Positions 53,859 to 62,604 of a stretch of 64,000 nucleotides of DNA are shown piece by piece. Under the pieces are notes generated by a model. That model worked only from the letters and a program-made list of their open reading frames with translations. It had not been told where the DNA came from and ran no database searches. The DNA is from Ferruginibacter sp. (GTDB lineage Bacteria > Bacteroidota > Bacteroidia > Chitinophagales > Chitinophagaceae), in NCBI GenBank assembly GCA_013141115.1, contig JABFRP010000002.1, forward strand, positions 719,649 to 783,648, in the 5' to 3' direction. Each line of letters opens with the position of its first letter. The first letter of the stretch is position 1. A program made the position numbers and the translations under genes.

Positions 53859-55046
53859 ATGAACACAAAATTTGTTGACCGCATTGCTGCCGAACTTTCA
53901 GAAATTGAAGCAGCAGGCTTATCAAAAAAAGAACGCATCATTACCAGTGAACAGGGTGCCGAAATTATTGTTGGCGGCACCACTGTATTAAATTTTTGCG
54001 CCAATAATTACCTCGGCCTTAGTAGTCACCCTAAAGTGCTGGCAGCCGCTAAAAAATATATCGACCTGCGTGGCTATGGCATGAGTAGTGTACGATTTAT
54101 CTGCGGTACACAGGATATTCATAAAGAACTGGAAAAGAAATTAGCTGATTTTTTAGGCACAGAAGATACCATTTTATATGCTGCCGCTTTCGATGCCAAT
54201 GGCGGTGTGTTTGAACCTTTGTTTGGCGAGCAGGACGCCATCATCAGCGATGCATTAAACCATGCCAGCATTATTGATGGCGTTCGTTTGTGTAAAGCCC
54301 AGCGCTACCGGTACGAACACAATAATATGGACGACCTGGAAGCAAAGCTGAAAGAAAGCGCCCATTTACGCAGCCGAATTATTGTTACCGATGGCAGCTT
54401 TAGTATGGATGGCACCATTGCCCAATTAGATAAAATTTGCGACCTGGCTGATAAATATGATGCTATTGTGATGATAGACGAATGTCACTCTTCAGGTTTT
54501 TTAGGAAAAACAGGAAGAGGTACACATGAGTATAGAAATGTAATGGGCCGTATTGATATTATTACCGGCACATTGGGCAAAGCCCTCGGCGGTGCCAGTG
54601 GTGGTTTTACCAGCGGCCGCAAAGAAATTATTGAAATGTTGCGCCAGCGCAGCCGGCCATATTTATTTAGTAATACCGTGGCGCCAAGTATTGTGGGTGC
54701 AAGTATTGCAGTGCTGGATATGCTGAGCGAGACAACAGAGCTAAGAGATAAATTAGAATCGAACACTAAATATTTCCGCAGTAAAATGACGGAAGCCGGT
54801 TTTGATATTAAACCCGGCGATCATCCTATTGTGCCTATCATGCTATACGATGCCGTGGTGGCGCAAACTTTTGCCGCTAAGCTTTTAGAAGAAGGCATTT
54901 ATGTAATTGGTTTCTTCTTTCCGGTGGTGGCAAAAGGTTTAGCAAGAATAAGGGTGCAATTAAGTGCGGCACACGACCAAAGGCATTTGGATAAAGCGAT
55001 TGCGGCGTTTACCAAGGTGGGGAAAGAATTGGGGGTGTTGAAATAG
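53859..55046 (+). CDS. kbl: Glycine C-acetyltransferase (2-amino-3-ketobutyrate CoA ligase)
   Basis: A 395-aa PLP enzyme of the alpha-oxoamine synthase family. NFCANNYLGLSSHPKV, YGMSSVRFICGTQDIHKELE, DALNHASIIDG, HNNMDDLE, MIDECHSSGFLGKTGRGT and TGTLGKALGGASGG (PLP Lys) are all present. Length and N-terminus fit Kbl, which cleaves 2-amino-3-oxobutyrate to glycine and acetyl-CoA in threonine breakdown. The partner threonine dehydrogenase (tdh) is not in the window. 8-amino-7-oxononanoate synthase or serine palmitoyltransferase are less likely. Confidence 0.9.
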   Translation: MNTKFVDRIAAELSEIEAAGLSKKERIITSEQGAEIIVGGTTVLNFCANNYLGLSSHPKVLAAAKKYIDLRGYGMSSVRFICGTQDIHKELEKKLADFLGTEDTILYAAAFDANGGVFEPLFGEQDAIISDALNHASIIDGVRLCKAQRYRYEHNNMDDLEAKLKESAHLRSRIIVTDGSFSMDGTIAQLDKICDLADKYDAIVMIDECHSSGFLGKTGRGTHEYRNVMGRIDIITGTLGKALGGASGGFTSGRKEIIEMLRQRSRPYLFSNTVAPSIVGASIAVLDMLSETTELRDKLESNTKYFRSKMTEAGFDIKPGDHPIVPIMLYDAVVAQTFAAKLLEEGIYVIGFFFPVVAKGLARIRVQLSAAHDQRHLDKAIAAFTKVGKELGVLK

Positions 55047-55110
55047 TAATTTCTATTTTGATCGCTAATATTAGTGCTATAAACTACAAGTAATACTTTT
55101 AAGAAAAACT

Positions 55111-55800
55111 ATGATTACGCTTGAGGTAAATTATGAAACGCAAGAATCAATTTTATTAAGTTTTGACAAAATAGCTGACAGGATTTCCAAGGATATAAAT
55201 CTAAAAATCAATAATGCAATTTACAGAATTTTAGATTTTGAATTCTATACCTATTCTGATAAGCTTCCTGACCCACATACTTATAAAAATCGTTTGCAAC
55301 TTGAAAACTGCAAGTTCTATTTACATGCTTCTGGCATTGATATTACTTTTGGCGACAAAATAAATTATGGAGGAATTTTATTACGAGGTATAGTAAAACT
55401 ATATGATGGTTCTGATGAGAATAGTGGATTTATGAAACAACAATTTATTGCGCCACAAATTGTGGCGACAGAATTATTCTCAAACCTTAACCCATTAAAT
55501 AGTGTAGAAAAAAACGAGATAGTAATTATTGATACTAAAGAAGATAAGAATTTTCTACCCTTTTGCCTATCAAAAGCAGTTATGAAAACTAAAAGGATTG
55601 GGTTAGCTTCAAAACAAAATGATAAAACGGATTTTTATAAAAATTTACGCTTACGGTATATTATTGTTCTTCCGAACTTTCCTAAATTCAAGCAGATTAT
55701 CAAGGGAATTGAAGGCCTTTTAACAGAAAAAATTAATTCTAAGGAAATGTCATTAACAGAAGCAAAAGAAATTTTAGGGTATAATATAAAAATTACTTGA
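55111..55800 (+). CDS. AT-rich gene of unknown function, possibly acquired
   Basis: A 229-aa protein without signal peptide or membrane segment. Strings such as DFEFYTYSDKLPDPHTYKN, FYLHASGIDITFGDKINYGG, LLRGIVKLYD and ATELFSNLNPLN occur in order; from memory such patterns are seen in uncharacterised bacterial proteins, but I cannot name a family. Base composition is unlike the flanks (13 of 60 bases are G or C at 55201-55260 versus 34 of 60 at 54181-54240 in kbl). It sits 65 nt after kbl and 26 nt before the next gene. Confidence 0.65.
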   Translation: MITLEVNYETQESILLSFDKIADRISKDINLKINNAIYRILDFEFYTYSDKLPDPHTYKNRLQLENCKFYLHASGIDITFGDKINYGGILLRGIVKLYDGSDENSGFMKQQFIAPQIVATELFSNLNPLNSVEKNEIVIIDTKEDKNFLPFCLSKAVMKTKRIGLASKQNDKTDFYKNLRLRYIIVLPNFPKFKQIIKGIEGLLTEKINSKEMSLTEAKEILGYNIKIT

Positions 55801-55825
55801 TTACCTTTTTACCACATCTTCTAAT

Positions 55826-56401
55826 ATGAAAAAAGCAGTTATTCTTATTTCATTCTGTTTCGCACAGTTATTTACATCAGCTCAAACAAATATTCAACGT
55901 CCAAAATTAAAAAGAGTAACAACCTCTCCTATTGCCACATCTAATTTCCCTGCGGCTTTTACCGGTAACTGGAAAGGCCAACTACAATGGATGGTAAATG
56001 GCAAACCTACCCAAACCTTTACTATGCAACTGCGTATTCAGCCAACAGATTCCGCCAATCAATATACCTGGCAAATAATTTATGGCGATGATGTAAAAGA
56101 TAACCGCCCCTATATTTTAAAACCTGTAGATACTGCCAAAGGCCATTGGATAATTGATGAGAATGATGGCATTATTTTAGACAGTTATGTACATGGCAAC
56201 AGCATTCATGGTGCATTTACTGTACAGGGCAATACTATCGTAGATAATTATAAAGTAGAGGATGGTAAAATGCAGGTGGAATTTTTTAGCATTAAGCTGG
56301 CCGATAAAAACCAAAGTGGTAAAGGCACAGCAGAAACACCTTTTGTGGATAGTTATAAAATAAGCAGTTACCAAACAGGTGTGCTGGCAAGAGTTAAATA
56401 A
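55826..56401 (+). CDS. Secreted lipocalin-like protein of unknown function
   Basis: A 191-aa protein with a signal peptide ending TSAQ. NFPAAFTGNWKGQLQWMVNGKP begins a single ~140-residue beta domain with repeating strands (TFTMQLRIQP, TWQIIYGDD, GHWIIDENDGIILDSYVHGNSI). The GxW start and strand pattern suggest a lipocalin/calycin-type barrel, unproven. Likely periplasmic. Single gene. Confidence 0.6.
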   Translation: MKKAVILISFCFAQLFTSAQTNIQRPKLKRVTTSPIATSNFPAAFTGNWKGQLQWMVNGKPTQTFTMQLRIQPTDSANQYTWQIIYGDDVKDNRPYILKPVDTAKGHWIIDENDGIILDSYVHGNSIHGAFTVQGNTIVDNYKVEDGKMQVEFFSIKLADKNQSGKGTAETPFVDSYKISSYQTGVLARVK

Positions 56402-56411
56402 TTTTTTACAG

Positions 56412-56442
56412 GGGTTGCCAACCTTTAAAAGGTTGGCAACCC
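56412..56442. repeat. 31-nt near-perfect palindrome
   Basis: GGGTTGCCAACCTTT (56412-56426) and AAAGGTTGGCAACCC (56428-56442) are exact reverse complements around one base. There is no T-tract. It lies in the spacer before the lutB-like gene, next to its promoter. Confidence 0.8.
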
Positions 56443-56464
56443 TAAACACAATGCTTTATCTTTG
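56433..56464 (+). promoter_or_regulatory. Putative promoter for the lutB-like gene
   Basis: TTG at 56433-56435 and TATCTTTG at 56457-56464 (TAnnTTTG) with a 21-nt spacer. The -33 part lies inside the palindrome. A leader of ~110 nt would precede ATG 56581. Confidence 0.4.
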
Positions 56465-56502
56465 CTTCGATAAAAGATGATAGAAAATACCACTGTTGAA
56501 TG

Positions 56503-56529
56503 GAGTCCTTCGAAACTCAGGATAAACTC
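56503..56529 (+). repeat. Possible dispersed repeat (CCTTCGAAACTCAGGATAAA)
   Basis: This string in the lutB leader resembles a dispersed CTTCGA..CTCAGGAT element found in spacers of several bacterial genomes. Only one copy was seen here, so it is uncertain. Confidence 0.3.
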
Positions 56530-56580
56530 TACCAATGCAGTCGAACAGTATTACAAAAGCCGGGTTTAAAAAAAATAAAC

Positions 56581-57957
56581 ATGTCAGAAAACTCACAAAT
56601 ATTTATGGCGAAAAGCGCCATCAAAGCGGCCGACCTGGAGCATCGCCGTAAAATTCATTTTAACATCAGCAAGTACAATGCTAAAGTACCTGAAGGCAAA
56701 GAGCAATTTGCCGATGTAAATTTAGTAAGAGAGCGTGCAAAAAATATAAAATGGAAAGCCATTGAAACACTCGATCAGCAACTGGAAGAGTTTGAACTGA
56801 ACTTTACCAAACGTGGCGGTAAAGTTATTTGGGCCGAGGATGCTGCACAGGCCATTGAAGAGGTGTTGAAAATTTGCAAAGAAAAAAATTGCAGGTCGGT
56901 GGTAAAGAGCAAGAGCATGGTTACCGAAGAAATTCATTTGAATAAAGCGCTTATAGAAAACGGGATTGATAGTGTGGAAACTGATTTGGGCGAATACATT
57001 CAGCAACTGGATGGCGAAGCACCTTACCATATTGTAACCCCGGCAATGCATAAAAATAAAGAGGATGTTGCCAAACTATTTCACGAAAAATTAGGCACCC
57101 CACTCAACTTTACGCCGCAGCAACTTACTTTAAAAGCCAGGGAAGTTTTAAGAGAAAAATACACACAGGCAGAAGTAGGTGTAACCGGTGCCAACTTTAT
57201 CATCAGCGACATTGGCGGTATTGCCGTTACCGAAAACGAAGGCAATGCAAGATTGAGTTGTGCTTTTCCTAAAACGCATATTGTAATTGTAGGTATTGAA
57301 AAGATGGTGCCTTCAGTTACAGACCTTGCGTTATTTTGGCCGCTGTTGTCTACATTTGGTACGGGGCAAAAAGTTACCGTGTACAATACCATTGTTACCG
57401 GACCAAAACAGGAAAATGAAACTGATGGCCCCGAAGAAATGTACGTGATATTATTAGATAATGGCCGCACTAACATTTTAAAAAATCCTAAGCAAAGAGA
57501 AAGTTTATACTGCATACGCTGCGGCGCTTGCTTAAACGCCTGCCCTATTTATAAAAATATTGGCGGCCATGCTTATGGTGCTACTTACAGCGGGCCCATT
57601 GGCAGTGTTATTACACCACACTTGCAGGGTATGGAAGATTTTAAACATTTAAGTTATGCTTCATCACTTTGTGGTAATTGTACAGAAGTATGTTCGGTAA
57701 AAATAAATTTGCATGAATTACTTTTAGAAAACCGTAAAGAAGCTGTGAATGAAGGGCTGGTAACTTTCAGCGAAAAAATGGCCTGGAAGGTTTGGAAAAT
57801 TGCTTCGCTAAAAAGAGGGATAATGAACATGGGTAATGGCAATTTAAAAAACAAAGTAGTAAATGGTTTATTTAAAGGCTGGAAGGAGCACCGCAGTGAT
57901 TTGAACTTTAGCCAGAAGACCTTTAATGAAATGTGGAAGGACAGATATAAAAAATAA
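56581..57957 (+). CDS. lutB: LutB-like iron-sulfur lactate-utilisation protein
   Basis: A 458-aa protein. A large N-terminal LUD domain (to ~300) carries KSKSMVTEEI and ETDLGEYIQQLDGE. Two ferredoxin motifs follow (CIRCGACLNACPIYKNIGG and CGNCTEVCSVK) holding two [4Fe-4S] clusters, and then a DUF3390-like tail. The family (LutB/YkgF) takes part in L-lactate oxidation with LutA and LutC, which are not adjacent here. ATG 56581 (SENSQIFMAK) is preferred to ATG 56500, whose extra 27 codons come from the dispersed repeat. Confidence 0.9.
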   Translation: MSENSQIFMAKSAIKAADLEHRRKIHFNISKYNAKVPEGKEQFADVNLVRERAKNIKWKAIETLDQQLEEFELNFTKRGGKVIWAEDAAQAIEEVLKICKEKNCRSVVKSKSMVTEEIHLNKALIENGIDSVETDLGEYIQQLDGEAPYHIVTPAMHKNKEDVAKLFHEKLGTPLNFTPQQLTLKAREVLREKYTQAEVGVTGANFIISDIGGIAVTENEGNARLSCAFPKTHIVIVGIEKMVPSVTDLALFWPLLSTFGTGQKVTVYNTIVTGPKQENETDGPEEMYVILLDNGRTNILKNPKQRESLYCIRCGACLNACPIYKNIGGHAYGATYSGPIGSVITPHLQGMEDFKHLSYASSLCGNCTEVCSVKINLHELLLENRKEAVNEGLVTFSEKMAWKVWKIASLKRGIMNMGNGNLKNKVVNGLFKGWKEHRSDLNFSQKTFNEMWKDRYKK

Positions 57958-57980
57958 AATTTCAAAAAAAATTAATAATT

Positions 57981-58004
57981 AGTTCCACTTGCTGGAACTT
58001 TTTT
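57981..58004 (+). terminator. Rho-independent terminator after lutB
   Basis: AGTTCCA (57981-57987) / TGGAACT (57993-57999) with a 5-nt loop and T-rich tail, 24 nt after the stop. Confidence 0.75.
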
Positions 58005-58019
58005 ATTTTGTGCCTGCAA

Positions 58020-59330
58020 ATGATCCTGATCTATACACATACATCTTCGCCACGGTTGCAATACAGCTGTAATTTTATTTTTAAAGAATTGCTGGGGCTT
58101 AATTGTGCCATTACGATAGACTCTGAAGAATTTAAAAATCATGAAGGCGTTTGCATTAATTATTCTGCATCCGCTACAAAAGACAAAGAATTTAGAATAG
58201 ACAATTGCAGTTTGCTATTTGAATCTGAAGTTAAAGAACAACAAATTTCTTGTTTTAAAACCAATTCTTACAAAGCGTTCTTTAAAACGGGTAGCAGCAA
58301 TTTTAGCTTCGATATTTTTGCAGCAACATTTTATTTACTCAGCCGCTACGAAGAATATTTGCCGCATACCAAAGATATGTATGGCAGGTATGCGCATGAA
58401 AATTCACTGGCATTTAAAGAAGGCTTTTTAGATATTCCTTTAATAAATATCTGGGCAAAAGATTTCATTGCTGCTATTAAAGAAAAATTTCCGCCGGGTG
58501 ATTACCTGTACAAAGCACAGTATTCTAAATTCAGGTTTAAACCTACTTACGATATTGATATTGCTTACAGTTATAAGCATAAAGGTTTGCTGCGTAATGT
58601 GGGTGGATTTTTAAGATCACCATCTGTTGAAAGATTAAAGGTTTTACTGGGCTTGCAAAAAGACCCGTTTGATTGTTATACCTGGTTGCATGAATTGCAT
58701 CAGCAGAACAAACTACAGCCTATATTCTTTTTTTTAGTGGCAGAACAAAACAGCATTTACGATAAAAATATTTTGCCCGGTAAAGATGCCATGTGGCAAT
58801 TAATAAACCGTCATGCAAAAAAATATGCTATTGGCATTCATCCCAGTTGGCAAAGTGGCGATCATTCCGTTCTTCTAAAAAAAGAAATAAATTATTTAGA
58901 AGAAGTGAGTGAGAAACAGATCACCACATCAAGGCAGCACTATATCCGTTTTAATTTGCCCGAAGGTTATCAAAAATTAATTGAGGCTGGAATTACTGAT
59001 GACCATAGCATGGGCTATGGCAGCATCAATGGTTTCAGGGCTTCGGTAGCATCTTCTTTTTTTTGGTACGATCTGCAAAATGAAAAACAAACTGATCTGC
59101 GAATTCACCCGTTTTGTTTTATGGATGCCAATTCTTATTATGAGCAACGTTTTTCTGCAGCGCAGGCTTATGAAGAATTATTGCATTACTATACAATTTG
59201 TAATGAAGTGAATGGCACTTTAATTACCATCTGGCATAATAATTTTTTAGGAACAGCAAAGGAGTTTGATGACTGGAGGACAATATATGAAAGGTTTATA
59301 AAGTATATAAAGGAGGCAAATATTATTTAG
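58020..59330 (+). CDS. DUF7033/polysaccharide deacetylase-like protein
   Basis: A 436-aa cytoplasmic or peripheral protein. The N-terminal ~90 residues (ILIYTHTSSPRLQYSCNFIF) fit the DUF7033 segment that precedes polysaccharide-deacetylase-like domains in Bacteroidota. The second part has PTYDIDIAYSYKHKG and YAIGIHPSWQSGD, resembling the Asp and His positions of NodB-type deacetylases, plus TTSRQHYIRF and a C-terminal TLITIWHNN. ATG 58020 is preferred over TTG 58008. The target sugar polymer is unknown. Its start overlaps the end of the lutB terminator zone. Confidence 0.75.
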   Translation: MILIYTHTSSPRLQYSCNFIFKELLGLNCAITIDSEEFKNHEGVCINYSASATKDKEFRIDNCSLLFESEVKEQQISCFKTNSYKAFFKTGSSNFSFDIFAATFYLLSRYEEYLPHTKDMYGRYAHENSLAFKEGFLDIPLINIWAKDFIAAIKEKFPPGDYLYKAQYSKFRFKPTYDIDIAYSYKHKGLLRNVGGFLRSPSVERLKVLLGLQKDPFDCYTWLHELHQQNKLQPIFFFLVAEQNSIYDKNILPGKDAMWQLINRHAKKYAIGIHPSWQSGDHSVLLKKEINYLEEVSEKQITTSRQHYIRFNLPEGYQKLIEAGITDDHSMGYGSINGFRASVASSFFWYDLQNEKQTDLRIHPFCFMDANSYYEQRFSAAQAYEELLHYYTICNEVNGTLITIWHNNFLGTAKEFDDWRTIYERFIKYIKEANII

Positions 59331-59345
59331 TCCTTTATTTACCTT

Positions 59346-59840
59346 TTATACTTTATTTACTTTACCAGCTTCCTGTATACTTCTATCCGCTCTCACTTTA
59401 TCCCAATATTTTTTTGCCACCATCAGCATTCCAAAACTTTCACCTTCATGTTTATCCAAATGTTTGTGGTGCATTTTATGTGCCCAGCGTATAGTTTTTA
59501 TATAGCTGTTATTGCTTCGTGTAAACAATTTAAAACGCTGGTGAATAATCACTTCATGCACTATAAAATAAGCCAGTCCGTATAGCGCAATACCAAAACC
59601 AATAGCTGCCACCCAATACAATTTGTTTTGTAAACCCAGCATTATACATAGCCAGCTTGGTATGGCAAATATTAAAAAAAAGGCATCGTTCTTTTCTAAT
59701 TTATGCCCGGTGGGTTTGTGATGGTCTTCGTGCAGGTACCATAAAAAACCATGCATTACAAAACGGTGCGTAAGCCAGGTGATGCCTTCCATGGCCAGGA
59801 AAGTAAATAAAGTAATTAGTATAAAAGGAAACCAGTTCAT
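59346..59840 (-). CDS. crtZ: Beta-carotene hydroxylase (CrtZ-type)
   Basis: A 164-aa membrane di-iron hydroxylase that adds hydroxyls at C3/C3' of carotenoid beta-rings. All His clusters are present: HRFVMHG, HEDHH, HEVIIHQR and HKMHHKH. Four membrane helices. Its ATG overlaps the stop of the preceding gene by one base (TGATG), the last gene of the carotenoid run. Length fits the ~160-aa bacterial enzymes. Confidence 0.92.
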   Translation of the reverse strand: MNWFPFILITLFTFLAMEGITWLTHRFVMHGFLWYLHEDHHKPTGHKLEKNDAFFLIFAIPSWLCIMLGLQNKLYWVAAIGFGIALYGLAYFIVHEVIIHQRFKLFTRSNNSYIKTIRWAHKMHHKHLDKHEGESFGMLMVAKKYWDKVRADRSIQEAGKVNKV

Positions 59841-60529
59841 CAGTTATTAAAAAATGTTCTTAACAGTAAAAAAAACATTACCTGTATCATTAACAAATGT
59901 ATTGCAAATTTGTTTTGCTTATTAAATTTAAAAAAATGAAATGCGGTAAGCAATATCATGGAAACTAAAAACCAGCACAGGTAATTATAAAATGGAATAT
60001 CGCCGGCCCATTTCCAATAACCAAGCTGTACCGCTGCAGGCTCCATCAACCAATCAAAAAACACAGCCAGTGTAGCGCCATCTACAATTACAGACAATGC
60101 TTTTAATGTCATTGGTTTTGTAGCCGTATCAATCGCAACTTTATCAATTGCCTTTACTAATAAAGTATGAATACTTACACCACAGCAATAAATTATTACA
60201 AACCAGTTAACCCCAATGATCAGTGGTACATTTTTTATTTTATATCCCAGCACATCGCCATAGCTGTAATCTCCAAATAGCAATTTGGTATTTACTCCAA
60301 TTATTTCCACCGCTATTCCTATTGCTACAGCTATTAATAAAAACAACCAGAAAAAATAATTTTTATTATGCTGCGTCCATATTAACAACCCAAACATCAG
60401 TAACAAATTAACTGCTGTACTTTGCAGAATGAAATTGCTTTTAAAAAAAACAATACCAATAAAACCTATGGCATGAAATAAAATGGCAATTGCGGTTGCT
60501 ATTTGGTATTTAGAAAATTTAATGGGCAC
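59840..60529 (-). CDS. CruF-like carotenoid membrane protein (PF04240 family)
   Basis: A 229-aa protein with about seven membrane helices (IATAIAILFHAIGFIGIVFF, LFLLIAVAIGIAVEIIG, LIIGVNWFVIIYCCGV, and others). EIIGVNTKLLFGDYSYGDVLGYKIKNVP and DWLMEPAAVQLGYWKWAGD are strings of the carotenoid biosynthesis family containing CruF, a carotenoid 1',2'-hydratase. In a pathway with the CrtD-like neighbour it could add the tertiary hydroxyl of myxol-type carotenoids. Its start overlaps the crtD-like stop by 11 nt and its stop overlaps crtZ. Confidence 0.75.
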   Translation of the reverse strand: MPIKFSKYQIATAIAILFHAIGFIGIVFFKSNFILQSTAVNLLLMFGLLIWTQHNKNYFFWLFLLIAVAIGIAVEIIGVNTKLLFGDYSYGDVLGYKIKNVPLIIGVNWFVIIYCCGVSIHTLLVKAIDKVAIDTATKPMTLKALSVIVDGATLAVFFDWLMEPAAVQLGYWKWAGDIPFYNYLCWFLVSMILLTAFHFFKFNKQNKFAIHLLMIQVMFFLLLRTFFNN

Positions 60530-62003
60530 GTTGTTCAGTTTTTATCAGCTCGCAAACAATTTGGGCACTCTTAAAACACAAAGGTATACCACCGCCGGGA
60601 TGTACACTGCCACCACAGAAATACAAACCTTTGATAGCAGTTGTAAAATTAGGGTGCCGTAAAAAAGCGGCCAGCTTAGAGTTTGAGCTGGTGCCATATA
60701 AAGATCCCTGGTAAGAAGCTGTTTTATCTTCAATGGTAACAGGGTCTAATATTTCTTCTGTTTCAATTAATGGTTCAATATCTGTTTCAAGAATTTTGTT
60801 GATCTTTTCAATAATTTTTTTACGAGCCTGTTCTTTGATCAACGGCCAGTTTTGCCCAACATTTGCCGGGGCGTTTATCATTACAAACCAGTTTTCTTTG
60901 CCATCTGGCGTATGCCCCTGTTCCATCTTGGAAGTAATATTGATATAAACCGTAGGATCATTTTGCAGTGTTTTCTTTTTAAATAAACTATCAAACTCTG
61001 CCTGGTAGTTATCACTAAAAAAAATATTATGCAGTTGCAGTTGCTCAAATTCTTTTTTTATACCCCAGTAAAAGACCAATGCACTGCTGCTCCGCTCCTG
61101 CTTTAATACATCTTTGGCCTTATACTCATTGCTCAGTAAATATTTATGCGTAAAGTATACATCCATATTACTTACAACAATACCTGCTTCTATATTTTCA
61201 TTATTAGCAACCACACCTCTAACCTTTCCTTCGTGATTAATTATTTTTTGCACCGGCGTATTAAAACAAAATTGCACGCCCTTTTTTATGGCCAGTTTAT
61301 ACAATGCATCAGTAATACTGATCATTCCGCCCAGCGGATAATAAATACCTTCATTATATTCTAAATGGGGTATTAAACTCAGCATGCCCGGTGCCTTGTA
61401 AGGATTGCTGCCGTTGTAAGTGGCATAACGGTTAAATAATTGTACTGCTTCTGCCGATTTAAATTTTGATTTATTGTGCTTATGTAAAGTTTTAAAAAGG
61501 TATCCCATTTTAACAGCGCCCAATGCTTTAATAACACGTTTATTTAACCAGGTCTTTCTTTTATGCAAAGAATAGTTTAGAAAAATGCTGCCAATATGAG
61601 TATAAACTTTTTCAGATTTTTTTAAATACGCTTCAACGGTTCCAGATGCTTCTCCCAACTTTTCCTCCAGTTCTTTTCCAAAGATTACAGCATCAGCAGA
61701 TGCCTCAATGATCTTTCCATTTTCGTAAAAATATTTGCAGGCAATATCAACAGCCTTGTAGCTAAAATAATTTTCCATTGGCTCGCCGGCCAATTCAAAT
61801 AATTCCTTTATGTTTTGTGGCTGTGTAAATAAAGAAGGGCCCGCATCAAACCTAAAGCCATCTTTTTCAAAAGCAGATAATTTACCCCCGGGGTAGTCAT
61901 TTTTTTCGTACACGGTTACCGTAAACCCCTGTACCGCCAGCCGTATGGCTGCTGCCATACCTGCCACTCCGCTACCAATAACAATTGCTTTTTTATTACT
62001 CAT
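60519..62003 (-). CDS. crtD: Carotenoid desaturase, CrtD-like
   Basis: A 494-aa FAD enzyme of the phytoene-desaturase family. Rossmann start AIVIGSGVAGMAAAIRL and C-terminal YFCGGSVHPGGGIPLCFKSA. The C-terminus differs from the true CrtI tail in this operon (NLFYTGQLTVPGPGVPPS), and the GGSVHPGGGIPL form is that of 1-hydroxycarotenoid 3,4-desaturases (CrtD). The likely reaction is 3,4-desaturation of a 1-hydroxylated carotene after CruF. A CrtI-type isomerase or other desaturase role is the alternative. Confidence 0.8.
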   Translation of the reverse strand: MSNKKAIVIGSGVAGMAAAIRLAVQGFTVTVYEKNDYPGGKLSAFEKDGFRFDAGPSLFTQPQNIKELFELAGEPMENYFSYKAVDIACKYFYENGKIIEASADAVIFGKELEEKLGEASGTVEAYLKKSEKVYTHIGSIFLNYSLHKRKTWLNKRVIKALGAVKMGYLFKTLHKHNKSKFKSAEAVQLFNRYATYNGSNPYKAPGMLSLIPHLEYNEGIYYPLGGMISITDALYKLAIKKGVQFCFNTPVQKIINHEGKVRGVVANNENIEAGIVVSNMDVYFTHKYLLSNEYKAKDVLKQERSSSALVFYWGIKKEFEQLQLHNIFFSDNYQAEFDSLFKKKTLQNDPTVYINITSKMEQGHTPDGKENWFVMINAPANVGQNWPLIKEQARKKIIEKINKILETDIEPLIETEEILDPVTIEDKTASYQGSLYGTSSNSKLAAFLRHPNFTTAIKGLYFCGGSVHPGGGIPLCFKSAQIVCELIKTEQRAH

Positions 62004-62025
62004 ATACTTAATGCTGTATAAGCAA

Positions 62026-62033
62026 CAAAAGTA
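62026..62033 (-). promoter_or_regulatory. Possible internal promoter -7 element before crtD-like gene
   Basis: The - strand reads TACTTTTG (TAnnTTTG), 22 nt before the crtD-like ATG. It lies in the only larger spacer (58 nt) of the carotenoid run. No -33 box was seen. Confidence 0.35.
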
Positions 62034-62061
62034 ACTTAAAATAAAGGGTTATAAAATGCAT

Positions 62062-62580
62062 TTAAGAATTTGATGCCAGATAATTTTCTAACTTGGGCAA
62101 GGCAATTTTAAACCAGGCGGTATATTTTTGAGGATGTAATTCCATAGCCTCTTTTAATGCGTTCATACCCATGTAGCAAAAATTCTCCACTTCACTTTCA
62201 TCTGGTAAAACAGGGCCATCATATTCTCCAATAAACACATGATCATATTCATGTTCAGTTAACCCGTTATCAAAATTGGCTTTGTAAACAAATTCAAATG
62301 CCCTGGTAAGTGTTGTGGTAAAGCCCATTTCTTCCTGTAGCCGTTTTCCGGCTGCGGCTAAAGTATCCTGTTCAGAATAGGGATGACTGCAACAGGCATT
62401 GGTCCATAAGCCTCCGCTATGGTATTTATTGATTGCCCTTTGTTGTAATAACATTTCTCCTTTGCTGTTAAAAATAAAAACACTGAAAGCACGATGCAGC
62501 AAAGCTTTTTCGTGTGCTTCCATTTTTTCAACTGTACCCAATGGCACATCATTTTCATCAACTAATATCAATCTGTTCAA
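62062..62580 (-). CDS. idi: Isopentenyl-diphosphate delta-isomerase, type I
   Basis: A 172-aa Nudix-fold enzyme converting IPP to DMAPP. Catalytic Cys in TNACCSHP and Glu in EHEYDHVFIGEYDG; metal-binding segment LLQQRAINKYHSGGLW and Nudix-like AGKRLQEEMGF. It feeds the GGPP pool for phytoene. 24 nt after crtB. Confidence 0.95.
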   Translation of the reverse strand: MNRLILVDENDVPLGTVEKMEAHEKALLHRAFSVFIFNSKGEMLLQQRAINKYHSGGLWTNACCSHPYSEQDTLAAAGKRLQEEMGFTTTLTRAFEFVYKANFDNGLTEHEYDHVFIGEYDGPVLPDESEVENFCYMGMNALKEAMELHPQKYTAWFKIALPKLENYLASNS

Positions 62581-62604
62581 AGCCTGAAAATATTAAAGCT
62601 AAAA

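Noticed and set aside
57081..57515. 144-codon antisense frame in lutB
   Set aside because: Shadow of the conserved LUD/iron-sulfur protein.
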